This document shows positions 11,670 through 19,448 of a DNA stretch of 64,000 nucleotides, piece by piece. The notes under the pieces are model-generated. The model did not search any database, was not told where the DNA came from, and was given only the letters and a program-made list of their open reading frames with translations. Origin of the DNA: Pseudomonas sp. BBP2017 (GTDB lineage: Bacteria > Pseudomonadota > Gammaproteobacteria > Pseudomonadales > Pseudomonadaceae); assembly GCF_003024385.1 (NCBI RefSeq), contig NZ_PVZN01000003.1:124001-188000 (forward strand). Reading direction: 5' to 3'. Numbering within the stretch: the first letter of the stretch is position 1; each line of letters opens with the position of its first letter. Made by a program: the position numbers and the translations under genes.

Positions 11670-12539
11670 ATGCTAAAGCACTGGCCTCCCTTGAATGCGC
11701 TGCGCGGCTTTGAAGCTGCCGCGCGCCTGGGCAGCTTTCACAAAGCCGCCGAAGAGCTGCACCTGACCCAATCGGCGATCAGCCAGCAGATACGTAGCCT
11801 GGAGACTTTCCTCGAGCAGCCGCTGTTCTTTCGCAACGGCCGCAGCGTCAGCCTGACCGACGCCGGTTACGACCTGCAAAGCACCACCCAGGCGATGCTG
11901 CAGCAGTTGTCGGTCGGCATCCGGCGTCTGGAGCAGTACCGCAAACCCAATCAACTGGTGGTCAACACCACCCCGGCGTTCGCCCGGCACTGGTTGCTGC
12001 CACGGCTAGGGGATTTCCATCGCCAGCATCCCGAGGTGGATCTGTGGTTGTTCACCAGCTTCGATCCGCCGGACATGGCCACGCAAACCATCGACCTGAG
12101 CCTGCGCGATGACCTCAGCGCCCAGGCCGAGTGCAGTCACCAGACCCTGTTCCGCGACCGTCTGTATCCGGCCTGCCATCCTGATTTGCTCAAGTTGCCC
12201 GCAGCGCAGCGCACCACCTTGCATGGCGAACGGGAAATGGACTGGAGTCATTGGGTGGTTGAGGGCGGTGAGGATGTAGGTCAGCGCAGCAACGGCTTGA
12301 ACTTCTCTGACCCTGGGTTACTGCTTGATGCGGCGTGTGCTGGCCATGGCATTGCGCTGGTCAGCCAGTTGCTTGCCACGCAGGCGTGTACGCAAGGGCT
12401 GTTACAGCCGTTGTGTGCGCAAACGGTGCGCGGGCCCGACTGGAGTTGTTTGATACATCGGGACAGTGAGAAGAGCCCGTTGACGCGGAGTTTCAGTACT
12501 TGGTTGCAGGCTAGTCTGGCGGCTGAAGGCGTTGATTGA
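11670..12539 (+). CDS. LysR-family transcriptional regulator (GcvA/AmpR-like)
   Basis: A 289-aa regulator. The N-terminal winged helix-turn-helix (LNALRGFEAAARLGSFHKAAEELHLTQSAISQQI, split here only by reading, residues 8-41) is canonical, followed by the linker helix and an effector-binding domain from about 92. It is divergent from aguA, the usual arrangement for a LysR protein controlling its neighbour, so agmatine or putrescine induction of the agu operon is a reasonable inference. The ribosome site is weak. Confidence 0.9.
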   Translation: MLKHWPPLNALRGFEAAARLGSFHKAAEELHLTQSAISQQIRSLETFLEQPLFFRNGRSVSLTDAGYDLQSTTQAMLQQLSVGIRRLEQYRKPNQLVVNTTPAFARHWLLPRLGDFHRQHPEVDLWLFTSFDPPDMATQTIDLSLRDDLSAQAECSHQTLFRDRLYPACHPDLLKLPAAQRTTLHGEREMDWSHWVVEGGEDVGQRSNGLNFSDPGLLLDAACAGHGIALVSQLLATQACTQGLLQPLCAQTVRGPDWSCLIHRDSEKSPLTRSFSTWLQASLAAEGVD

Positions 12540-12540
12540 C

Positions 12541-12692
12541 TCAGACGGTGCCACGGGCTTTCGCCATATATCCAACTGCCCTGATGAGTTCTTCACGATC
12601 ACCACCAGCTAACACTTGGGTAAGGTACTCATGATCGCCTCATCGCTGTCCAGCAATGTTGCCATATCGAATGTGCTGAGTGTCAGGCTCAT
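12541..12692 (-). pseudogene. Decayed antitoxin-like gene (frameshifted)
   Basis: From ATG at 12692 the frame reads MSLTLSTFDMATLLDSDEAI and then stops. Moving one base in the middle restores YLTQVLAGGDREELIRAVGY followed by MAKARGTV and a stop at 12541. Joined, this resembles the start of HigA-type 'addiction module antidote' proteins (pattern: FD.A..LDSDE.I..YL..., then ALG..A+A+G), but it ends before their DNA-binding half. It is called a pseudogene because of the frameshift and early stop. Confidence 0.45.
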
Positions 12693-12694
12693 GA

Positions 12695-12898
12695 TCAATT
12701 GTCCTTGACCAGTATTCTAGCCAGTTGAATATCGTCGGGTGCGAAGATTTTTCTCACGATGCCACTGCCTAATATGGTGGTGCGCGCATCCGTTTCGCTA
12801 TTTCGTGTAGTCCATTTCCCAAGCATAATCCCCGGGCACTTCAGCTGTTGCACCTGCCTCGGTAGCTGCCTAGTCTTGGCCGGTCGTTGCTCATTCAA
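12695..12898 (-). pseudogene. Short open frame upstream of the antitoxin remnant, possibly a toxin remnant
   Basis: A 67-codon frame ends TGA at 12695, 2 nt before the antitoxin-like ATG, the spacing expected of a toxin-antitoxin pair. Its C-terminus APDDIQLARILVKDN resembles the last helix of HigB/RelE-type toxins (D+..A..L...), but no toxin core motif can be read upstream. It may be residual coding DNA or chance. Codon use and lower GC differ from neighbouring genes. Confidence 0.3.
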
Positions 12899-12946
12899 CG
12901 ACCCGTTTTGACAGACCGCTATTGATACAGCCGCACTGCTTTATGG

Positions 12947-13071
12947 CAGCTATGCGTGGGGCCACTCGTGTGTGCCGGTTCCTGTATCACCGGTCTTTCA
13001 ACCCACATACATCTGCCACCCTCCTGTTTGACAGCGGGTTTGTAGCGGCTCCACTGATACAGGAGTTGACC
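12947..13071 (+). promoter_or_regulatory. Leader of the small hypothetical gene
   Basis: The DNA from about 12960 to 13065 (GCCGGTTCCTGTATCACCGG, then TTTCAACCCACATACATCTG and GACAGCGGGTTTGTAGCGGC) has no gene of its own and ends in a good ribosome site, AGGAG 6 nt before ATG at 13072. From memory, a leader much like this precedes several small Pseudomonas hypothetical genes. That is recall, not a search. Confidence 0.4.
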
Positions 13072-13308
13072 ATGCTAAAAATCTTCCCCGATCCCCCGCT
13101 TCTCCCCACCGACTCTCCTTATTGTCTTGTAGACGCCTTGGTCTATGCCTCCGAGCATCTGACCTGTGCCCTGGCCGTAACCCAGCAGGCGGTGCTGCTG
13201 CACCCTGACCTGCACGAGCAAGCGCTGGTACGCGCTGCAGTGCATGAGATTGAGACGGCACGCAGCCGTGTTGAGCAGGCGCTGGTCTGCGTTCAAATGC
13301 AAAACTGA
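13072..13308 (+). CDS. Small Pseudomonas-type hypothetical protein (DUF6124/DUF3077-like)
   Basis: A 78-aa protein opening MLKIFPDPP and continuing as two amphipathic helices (EALVYASEHL-like segment and a C-terminal helix with ARSRVEQALV). The 'FPDPP' opening followed by a helical Ala-rich body is typical of a small multi-copy family found almost only in Pseudomonas. No enzymatic motif, signal peptide or membrane segment is present. The ribosome site AGGAG is strong. Function unknown. Confidence 0.65.
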   Translation: MLKIFPDPPLLPTDSPYCLVDALVYASEHLTCALAVTQQAVLLHPDLHEQALVRAAVHEIETARSRVEQALVCVQMQN

Positions 13309-13447
13309 TTGCGAGCGCTTCGCGCATTTTCTAGGCGAGATGGCCAAGGTGATTGTCGATGATGTGAACCTGGGTGGCGATTGCATCTGCGCTGGTCGCC
13401 AGGCAGTGTAGGATTCCAGTCCCCCTCCTGCTTGAGCGAGCCACTTT

Positions 13448-13927
13448 ATGCAGCTGACCCATCGCCCCGTCCAGGCCACGGACATCGCCACTATCTGCTG
13501 TTTCCCCCAAGGGCCGGACGAACTGTTCTACATGTTCCCCAAGGCCCAATACCCGCTGACTCCGGCACAACTGAGCGACGCCATCGCTCAGCGTCAAGGC
13601 TCGACGGTGGTCGAGGGCGACGGCACGGTGCTGGCGTTTGCCAACTTCTACAAGGCTGAGCACGGCGGTGTCTGCGCCCTTGGCAATGTGGTGGTAGCTC
13701 CCGCGGCCCGTGGCCATGGGGTGGCACGCTATCTGGTGCAAAGCATGATTGAGCTGGCCCGCTGCCAGTACGATGCCCGCGAAGTCTGGGTGTCCTGCTT
13801 CAACAACAACACCGCGGGGTTGTTGCTGTATCCACAGCTGGGTTTTACCCCCTTCGTCATTGAAGAACGCCAGGGACCGGGCAATACCCGGGTGGCGTTG
13901 GTACAGATGAAGCAAGCGTTGCGGTGA
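13448..13927 (+). CDS. GNAT-family N-acetyltransferase
   Basis: A 159-aa single-domain acetyltransferase. The acetyl-CoA-binding motif A is clear: LGNVVVAPAARGHGVARYLV (residues about 77-96), with R/Q-x-x-G-x-G/A in the form ARGHGVA. The later segment FNNNTAGLLLYPQLGF is the usual motif B. Substrate cannot be told. The gene stands alone between a small hypothetical gene and the convergent anti-sigma gene. Confidence 0.9.
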   Translation: MQLTHRPVQATDIATICCFPQGPDELFYMFPKAQYPLTPAQLSDAIAQRQGSTVVEGDGTVLAFANFYKAEHGGVCALGNVVVAPAARGHGVARYLVQSMIELARCQYDAREVWVSCFNNNTAGLLLYPQLGFTPFVIEERQGPGNTRVALVQMKQALR

Positions 13928-14028
13928 ATCGATGCAGCGTGATGCGCAGTGTGGGGAATTGATTGGCTAATGCAGGAGCCAGGTTGCGCGGTGCCTGCAT
14001 CGCAGGTAATGCCAGCTCCCACACTCAA

Positions 14029-14670
14029 TCACCAGCGCAGCCAACGAGGCCCGAGCAAAACACCTATCAGGGTCGCAATGGCCATACCCAGCACATACCA
14101 GACACCCCAGAACGGCACCTCCATCTCCGGGCAATGCAGGCAGTAAGCCAATGTCGCCGTGGAACTGGCCAACAGGCCGGCCACGCCACCGGCCAGACGC
14201 AAGCGTGTCGGGGCAAGCTCCCGCATCACCCGCAACAGCGCGAAGAATCCCGGTATCGACAACAAGACAATATTGAACGGACAGGTGCGCCAGGTACGGC
14301 CAAAGATCAGGCCCAATTGCTGATCCTCCGGTACCCCGCTCAGCACCAGCAGCGTCGCCGCCCAGACGCCGAGCACCGGCATCGCAATGCCGCCCCAGCG
14401 TACGCCGACGTCAAGGCCGGGGCGCGCCAGGCGGATGAACACCAGCAGCGCCGCAACCAACAGCGTTGCCGGCAAAGCAAGTTTGGCCCAGAACAACGGG
14501 GTCGTTGCCACCGCAACAATGTCGGCACGCACGCCGAACACCACCACCGTCAGCAGGCACGCGCCCACAACGGCGACCAGCATGGCGAGACTCAGGCGAC
14601 GCGCGAACTGCCGCCGGTCAATCGGCTCGATGCCAGTTGCAAGCAGGGAAATCAAGTCGTCAGTTTTCAT
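14029..14670 (-). CDS. DUF1109 (NrsF-type) membrane anti-sigma factor
   Basis: A 213-aa integral membrane protein with six predicted helices, opening MKTDDLISLLATGIEPIDRR, the N-terminal cytoplasmic segment typical of DUF1109. Family members such as Caulobacter NrsF hold an ECF sigma factor inactive at the membrane until metal or oxidant stress. It overlaps the sigma gene stop by 1 nt (translational coupling). Two Cys lie in the C-terminal half (one in CPFNIVLLSIPG, a pair in YCLHCPEME); Cys pairs are candidates for stress sensing (inference). Confidence 0.88.
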   Translation of the reverse strand: MKTDDLISLLATGIEPIDRRQFARRLSLAMLVAVVGACLLTVVVFGVRADIVAVATTPLFWAKLALPATLLVAALLVFIRLARPGLDVGVRWGGIAMPVLGVWAATLLVLSGVPEDQQLGLIFGRTWRTCPFNIVLLSIPGFFALLRVMRELAPTRLRLAGGVAGLLASSTATLAYCLHCPEMEVPFWGVWYVLGMAIATLIGVLLGPRWLRW

Positions 14671-15239
14671 CAGGTACCTCTAATCAACGCTGCGAGTGCC
14701 TTGAGCCCCCGATGTATGCCGACCTTAACCGCTGAACCGGACAGCCCGGTCAGCTCGGCGGTTTCCTCGACCGACAAGCCTTCAAGCTTGACGTGTACGA
14801 TCGGCAAACGCTGTTTGTCCGGCAGCTGCTGCAGCAGTTTTCCCAGGTCGCGCTGGGCTTGAGCCGGCTCTTGCTGCTCTTGGGCAAACAATTCATCGCT
14901 GTCGTCCAGTGGATCGTTCAAGGCCTGCCGACGGCCCTGGCCACGCAAATGGTCAGCCAGTTTATAGCGAGCAATAGCCTGCACCCAGGCGGTCAATGGC
15001 TGTTCGCGCTGATAGCTGTGACGGGCGTTATGCACCGCCAGGAGCACCTCCTGGAGCAGGTCCTCCAAGTCATCCGGGCGAGCATGCAGGCGTTTGCGCA
15101 AAAAGCTGCGCAGGTGTCCGCTCAGTTGCTGCAGAAACTGTCGATACGCCTGCGCATCGCCGTCCAGTCCCGACACCAGCAAGCCTTGCAGCGCCGCCTC
15201 ACGCGCGCGCAACAGTTCACTCTGAGTAGTTCGATCCAT
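14670..15239 (-). CDS. ECF sigma factor (SigF-like, paired with DUF1109)
   Basis: An up to 189-aa RNA polymerase sigma factor with region 2 (DLEDLLQEVLLAVHNARHSY, TAWVQAIARYKLADHLR) and region 4 (LPDKQRLPIVHVKLEGLSV, EETAELTGLSGSAVKVGIHR) and no region 3. Just upstream it carries TGTAACC-N16-CGAACTACT, the same bipartite motif as the divergent bufA promoter. Because that -10 box falls at 15225-15233, inside the first codons, a transcript made from it would lack the ATG at 15239. GTG at 15176, with AAGG 7 nt before it, gives a 168-aa protein that keeps region 2 and may be the real start. The ATG is reported as the longest frame. Confidence 0.9.
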   Translation of the reverse strand: MDRTTQSELLRAREAALQGLLVSGLDGDAQAYRQFLQQLSGHLRSFLRKRLHARPDDLEDLLQEVLLAVHNARHSYQREQPLTAWVQAIARYKLADHLRGQGRRQALNDPLDDSDELFAQEQQEPAQAQRDLGKLLQQLPDKQRLPIVHVKLEGLSVEETAELTGLSGSAVKVGIHRGLKALAALIRGT

Positions 15240-15256
15240 CCAGGGCTCTGGTTACA
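15225..15256 (-). promoter_or_regulatory. Predicted ECF-type promoter of the sigma/anti-sigma operon
   Basis: On the minus strand TGTAACC (15256-15250) is followed by a 16-nt spacer and CGAACTACT (15233-15225). Sixteen bases and the spacing are identical to the bufA-side motif. The -35 GTAACC and -10 CGAA resemble promoters described for Caulobacter SigF. Confidence 0.7.
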
Positions 15257-15353
15257 GGGGGCAAAAGAAATTGTCCGCAAGCCGGACAATGGTGCTAGGA
15301 ACCATAGCGGTTTTAGCTACCTGGAGAAATGACTCGAAAAAATTATCCAGCGC

Positions 15354-15385
15354 TGTAACCGATCGGCAAACCCCGACGAACTACT
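15354..15385 (+). promoter_or_regulatory. Predicted ECF-type promoter of the bufferin operon
   Basis: TGTAACC (15354-15360), a 16-nt spacer, then CGAACTACT (15377-15385). It lies 55 nt before the bufA-like ATG. It matches the motif upstream of the sigma gene base for base in both boxes, so the same sigma factor is expected to read both. Confidence 0.72.
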
Positions 15386-15440
15386 TCACGAGCCGCAAGC
15401 AAAGATGCTCGGCCACCCCACCTTTTGGGAGTATGTCGTC

Positions 15441-15722
15441 ATGAAAACTTTCGCCGCTACCGCTGCCGCCCTCGCTTTCGCATCGATCGCCGGGACTGCC
15501 ATTGCTGCTTCCTCCACCGATACCCCGGCGCCTGCCATGGAGAAATGCTACGGCGTGGCCATGGCCGGTAAAAACGACTGTAAAGCCGGAGCCGGCACCA
15601 GCTGCGCCGGGACTTCAAAAATGGACTATCAGGCCGACGCCTGGAAAAACGTGCCTGCCGGTACCTGCACGTCGATCAAGACGCCCAACGGCATGGGCTC
15701 ATTGACGCCAAAACAGCCCTGA
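15441..15722 (+). CDS. DUF2282 bufferin-type precursor peptide (BufA1-like)
   Basis: A 93-aa secreted precursor. A signal peptide covers about 1-22 ([20 protein letters not shown]). The mature part carries four Cys (36, 47, 55, 76) in the DUF2282 pattern [15 protein letters not shown]...SCAG. Bufferins of this family are ribosomal peptides whose central Cys are oxidised by a DUF692 (MNIO) enzyme and which bind copper in the periplasm. That enzyme and its DUF2063 partner follow immediately. ATG at 15441 is chosen because it starts the signal peptide and has GGGAG upstream; the frame runs 12 codons further back. Confidence 0.9.
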   Translation: MKTFAATAAALAFASIAGTAIAASSTDTPAPAMEKCYGVAMAGKNDCKAGAGTSCAGTSKMDYQADAWKNVPAGTCTSIKTPNGMGSLTPKQP

Positions 15723-15753
15723 TCCATAGCCACCCGCATAGGGCGAAGCGACC

Positions 15754-16605
15754 ATGAACAGTTTCTCTGCACCACCCCTCGACGTCCACCTGGGCGCGGG
15801 TCTCGGGCTCAAGGCTGAGCATTACGAACACGCCAATGCCTGTGATGCCCCCGGGTTGTGGTTTGAGGTTCATCCGGAGAACTACATGGTCGCAGGCCCC
15901 AGGCTGAGCTGGCTGGACGCCATCGCCGAGCGCCATCCACTGTCCTTGCATGGTGTGTCAATGTCACTGGCCGCTGATCAACTGCCTGACGCTGAGCACC
16001 TGTATCGACTCAGGGCCCTGACCAACCGGGTACAACCACAGCTGCTTTCGGAACACCTGGCCTGGTCCGCCTGGCAAGGCCAGTACCACCCTGACCTGCT
16101 GCCTTTCCCACGTAGCCAGGCTGCACTGTTACGCATTGCCGAAAACATTCATTACGCCCAGGACATCCTTGCCCGTCCGCTGGCGATCGAAAACCCCAGC
16201 CACTACGTGCATCTGGAGGGGCACGACTTCAGTGAGATCGACTTTCTCACCGAGCTTGCCCAACGCACCGGCTGCAGTTTGTTGCTGGACGTCAACAATG
16301 TTCACGTCAGCGCCCACAACATGGGCTTCGAGGCCCGCGCCTATCTGGATGCATTTCCGGCGCACCTGATCAGCGAAATACACCTGGCCGGATTCAGCCA
16401 GGACGCCAACAGTGACCTATTGATCGACTCCCATGACACGCCCATCGCCGCTGAGGTCTGGGCACTGTATCGGCATCTGATACAGCGGACCGGACCGCGC
16501 CCGACGTTGATTGAGCGCGATGATCAAATTCCACCGTTCGAAGCGTTGCTGGGTGAGCGCTACACTGCCCAGCGTCTGCTCGATTGCCTCGGTACCCGGC
16601 CATGA
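15754..16605 (+). CDS. DUF692 multinuclear iron oxidative enzyme (BufB/MNIO)
   Basis: A 283-aa TIM-barrel-type enzyme of the DUF692 family, which uses two or three iron ions to remodel Cys residues in precursor peptides. Likely metal ligands are visible in ordered motifs: HPENY, LHGVSMSL, SEHLAWS, IENPSHY, LLLDVNNVHVSAHN, EIHLAGF, DSHD and LIERDD. Length matches the family. It lies 31 nt after the precursor gene and overlaps the DUF2063 gene by 4 nt, so the three are surely one operon. Confidence 0.93.
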   Translation: MNSFSAPPLDVHLGAGLGLKAEHYEHANACDAPGLWFEVHPENYMVAGPRLSWLDAIAERHPLSLHGVSMSLAADQLPDAEHLYRLRALTNRVQPQLLSEHLAWSAWQGQYHPDLLPFPRSQAALLRIAENIHYAQDILARPLAIENPSHYVHLEGHDFSEIDFLTELAQRTGCSLLLDVNNVHVSAHNMGFEARAYLDAFPAHLISEIHLAGFSQDANSDLLIDSHDTPIAAEVWALYRHLIQRTGPRPTLIERDDQIPPFEALLGERYTAQRLLDCLGTRP

Positions 16606-17348
16606 GCAGCTCATCACTAGGCGCATTCCAGTCGGCCTTCACCGCGGCATTGTATGGCCAGCCGGGCTCGGCCGAACGGTTGCCGCTGAGCCAACAGGCC
16701 GGTTTCACGGTGTATCGCAACACGGTATTCAAAGGTTGTGTCGATGCCTTACAGGCCAACTTCCCGACCGTCGAACGCCTGGTCGGCACCGATTGGTTTC
16801 GTGCCGCAGCAGCCATTCATGTAATGCAATCGCCACCCCACGACGCTCGTTTGATCCTTTACGGTGACCAGTTTGCAAGGTTCCTCGAACAATTCGAGCC
16901 CGCGCAAAGCCTGCCTTATCTGGCGGATGTGGCACGCGCTGATCGTTTGTGGATAGAGGTCCACATCGCTCCTGAAGACCGTGCTCTGGACCTGGTAGCG
17001 ATGACTGGCATCAGCCCTGCACACCTCGGCCAGCAACACTTGCGACCGCGCCTCGACGTGCGCTGGCAGTGGTTCAGCGGGCAGCCGATCTACAGCATCT
17101 GGCACTGCAACCGCCAGGGATCGGCATTGCCCGAACCGCTGGTCTGGAAGGGTGAAGGCTTGCTGTTACGCCGTCAGTGCGGTCAGGTGCGGTGGCAACT
17201 GTTAAGCGAAGCCGAATGTGTCTTTCTTGACGCCTGTGCTGCGGGCCAATCACTGGAGGAGGCCACCAACGCCGTACTGACCTTCGATTCGTCGATTGAC
17301 TTCACTACTCTGCTCAGCCGCTTGCTCGCGGCCGGAGTATTTGCTTGA
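16602..17348 (+). CDS. DUF2063 partner protein (BufC/HvfC-like)
   Basis: A 248-aa protein with the N-terminal DUF2063 domain (FQSAFTAALYG, then GFTVYRNTVFKGCVDALQAN, PTVERLVG..WF) that in related systems binds the DUF692 enzyme and helps recruit the peptide. ATG at 16602 forms an ATGA overlap with the preceding stop; an in-frame TTG at 16584 is less likely. The C-terminal half is a less conserved domain. There is no signal peptide, so it acts in the cytoplasm. Confidence 0.9.
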   Translation: MSSSSLGAFQSAFTAALYGQPGSAERLPLSQQAGFTVYRNTVFKGCVDALQANFPTVERLVGTDWFRAAAAIHVMQSPPHDARLILYGDQFARFLEQFEPAQSLPYLADVARADRLWIEVHIAPEDRALDLVAMTGISPAHLGQQHLRPRLDVRWQWFSGQPIYSIWHCNRQGSALPEPLVWKGEGLLLRRQCGQVRWQLLSEAECVFLDACAAGQSLEEATNAVLTFDSSIDFTTLLSRLLAAGVFA

Positions 17349-17386
17349 ACAGCCAAGGGCCTGCGCGGCCTTGATTGGAGCATGCC

Positions 17387-17860
17387 ATGCACTCACTCAG
17401 TAATACCCCTCACCAACACCCCGCCCCTGTCAGCACACGCTGGTCGCGCTGCGCCGAGCAGTTGCAAGGCTTGATCAGTGATTCGCTGTTATCGCTGGTT
17501 GCACGCCTGGGCATTGCCTCGATCTTCTTTCTCTCCGGGCGAACCAAGGTCGAAGGACTGTTGAGCATCACCCCCAGTACTTATGAGCTGTTTCGTACCG
17601 AGTACATGCTACCTGTGCTGTCGCCCTGGCTGGCAGCTCACCTGGCCACCTATGCCGAGCACCTGTTTCCGTTGTTGCTGGCGCTCGGCCTGTTCACCCG
17701 TTTTGCCGGCTTGGCGCTACTGGGCATGACCCTGGTCATCCAGGTGTTCGTTTACCCCGATGCCTGGCCTACCCATTTGAGCTGGGCGGGCTTGTTACTG
17801 GTGGTGGTCGGTCGCGGTGGCGGACGCTGGTCGCTGGACCGTTACCTGGGCATCCGCTAG
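17387..17860 (+). CDS. DoxX-family membrane protein of the bufferin operon
   Basis: A 157-aa protein with four predicted membrane helices and the DoxX pattern ([38 protein letters not shown]). DoxX proteins often end bufferin and methanobactin-like operons, where they may supply electrons or maintain redox balance at the membrane; the role is not established. ATG at 17387 has GGAG 6 nt upstream. It converges with the ABC permease gene, sharing 4 nt. Confidence 0.88.
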   Translation: MHSLSNTPHQHPAPVSTRWSRCAEQLQGLISDSLLSLVARLGIASIFFLSGRTKVEGLLSITPSTYELFRTEYMLPVLSPWLAAHLATYAEHLFPLLLALGLFTRFAGLALLGMTLVIQVFVYPDAWPTHLSWAGLLLVVVGRGGGRWSLDRYLGIR

Positions 17861-18624
17861 GCCCGCACGAAACGCTGCCTGAGCAAATCACTCAAGGCAT
17901 CCACCAACAACACCAGCACCAGCATGGAAATAATCACCGTGCTGGCCTGCGCTTCCTGGAACAGGCTCAAGGTGGTGTAGAGCATCTGCCCCAGACCACC
18001 GGCGCCGACAAAGCCAAGCACGCTGGCCATGCGGATGTTGTTTTCCCAGCGGTACAGGCTGTACGCCAACAACTGCGGCCAGAGATTGGGCAAAGTACCG
18101 AAGCAAAACGCTGCCACCTGACTACCGCCCTGCAGGCGGATGGCCGCAGCCGGTTCTGGCGGGGTATTTTCCAATGCTTCGGCAAACAGCCGACCAAGCA
18201 CACCGGTCGTGTGCAAGGCCAACGCCAGGGTTCCGGCATTCGGCCCCAGCCCCGCCGCCAGCACGGTCAGCGCCGCCCAGACCAACTCCGGTATTGCCCG
18301 CAGGGCATTGAGCAGTAAACGCGCAGCCCCCTGCAGCGGCCAACCGAAACGCCCGGCCGCCGGCAAGGCTATCAACAGGCCAAGCATGACCGCGAGTAAA
18401 GTGCCCAGGCCGGACATGGCCAGGGTTTCCAAGGCGCCCTTGCCCACCGCGCGCATATGTTCAGCGCTCAGGTCAGGGCTGAGGAAGCGCGCCGCATAAG
18501 CGCCCATCTGCCCTAACCCACCATTACCGAACAGCGCCTGCAAGTCGAGACTCAAGTAGGCAAACGAACCCAGCACCGCCGCCATCAAGGCGAGAATCAG
18601 CGTGGCATTGATCAGTTGCCTCAT
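17857..18624 (-). CDS. ABC transporter permease, PhnE-like (second copy)
   Basis: A 255-aa inner-membrane permease with five to six helices and the EAA-type loop in [21 protein letters not shown]. It is a paralogue of the preceding permease and starts by ATGA overlap with it. Family members (PhnE/PtxC) import phosphonate, phosphite or other oxyanions. Here the operon faces selD-mnmH, so a selenium oxyanion is the likely substrate (inference). The frame is open 15 codons upstream but the coupled ATG at 18624 is preferred. Confidence 0.9.
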   Translation of the reverse strand: MRQLINATLILALMAAVLGSFAYLSLDLQALFGNGGLGQMGAYAARFLSPDLSAEHMRAVGKGALETLAMSGLGTLLAVMLGLLIALPAAGRFGWPLQGAARLLLNALRAIPELVWAALTVLAAGLGPNAGTLALALHTTGVLGRLFAEALENTPPEPAAAIRLQGGSQVAAFCFGTLPNLWPQLLAYSLYRWENNIRMASVLGFVGAGGLGQMLYTTLSLFQEAQASTVIISMLVLVLLVDALSDLLRQRFVRA

Positions 18625-19448
18625 GCCAACCTCCCGCGTAACAACCGGCTCAGTTGATCTGCAAGCCATACCAGCACCAGGAAGGCCAGCAACATGCTCG
18701 CCACCTCGGCGCCCGCGAACATGCGCAGCGACAAATCAATCTGCTGTCCCAGCCCGCCCGCGCCGACAAAGCCCATCACCACCGATGCACGGATCGCGCA
18801 CTCCCAGCGATAGACCGTATAAGACACCAGCTCCGCTGCCGCATCCGGCAGGATGCCGTAGAAGAAGGCGCCCAGGCGACTACTGCCGGCCTGCAACAGC
18901 GCGTGGGCGGGACGCTGGTTGATCGATTCGAAGATCTCTGCGTAAACCTTGCCGAGCATGCCGCTGTAGGTGATGGCGATGGCTAGCACACCGGCGGTCG
19001 GCCCCAGGCCTACCGCGCGGACAAAAAGCAGTGCCCAGACGATTTCCGGCACGCTACGCAGGAAGATCAGCAACCCGCGTACCGGCAAACGCACCGTGCG
19101 CGACCAGAACCCCAGGCGACCCGCGCGCGAGGCGGCGCCCAGGGACAGCGCCCGGCTGGCAAGCAGGCTGGCCGGTATCGCTAACAACAAGGCCAGGGTC
19201 ATGCCTGCCGTAGCCATCGCCAGGGTTTGTAAAATCGCTTCCCATAACAGGGCGAGAAACTCGCGATCATGCGCAGGCGGCCAGAAACCGCTGACGAAAT
19301 TGCCCATCTGGCGACGATTTTCAGCCTCCAGCAGCACACCGGGATTGAGCTCGCTCACATGGATGCCGGGCCACAGCAAGGCAATGGCCAGCAGCGTCAG
19401 CAGCAGCCTGGGCAGCGCTGCCGGGTCGCGTTTGTCAGCCGTCAGCAT
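18621..19448 (-). CDS. ABC transporter permease, PhnE-like (first copy)
   Basis: A 275-aa permease with an N-terminal membrane helix, a periplasmic segment (GIHVSELNPGVLLEAENRRQ) and a core of helices ending with the conserved loop [20 protein letters not shown]. It overlaps the ATPase gene by 7 nt. Two separate permease genes with similar loops suggest a heterodimeric channel, as in other PhnE1/PhnE2 systems. Confidence 0.9.
   Translation of the reverse strand: MLTADKRDPAALPRLLLTLLAIALLWPGIHVSELNPGVLLEAENRRQMGNFVSGFWPPAHDREFLALLWEAILQTLAMATAGMTLALLLAIPASLLASRALSLGAASRAGRLGFWSRTVRLPVRGLLIFLRSVPEIVWALLFVRAVGLGPTAGVLAIAITYSGMLGKVYAEIFESINQRPAHALLQAGSSRLGAFFYGILPDAAAELVSYTVYRWECAIRASVVMGFVGAGGLGQQIDLSLRMFAGAEVASMLLAFLVLVWLADQLSRLLRGRLA

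Noticed and set aside
13965..14024. Imperfect repeat resembling REP (GCAGGAGCCAGG...CCAGCTCCCAC)
   Set aside because: It shares only the outer bases with the REP core and lacks the GCTTGCCCCGCGAT part, so it is at best a decayed copy.
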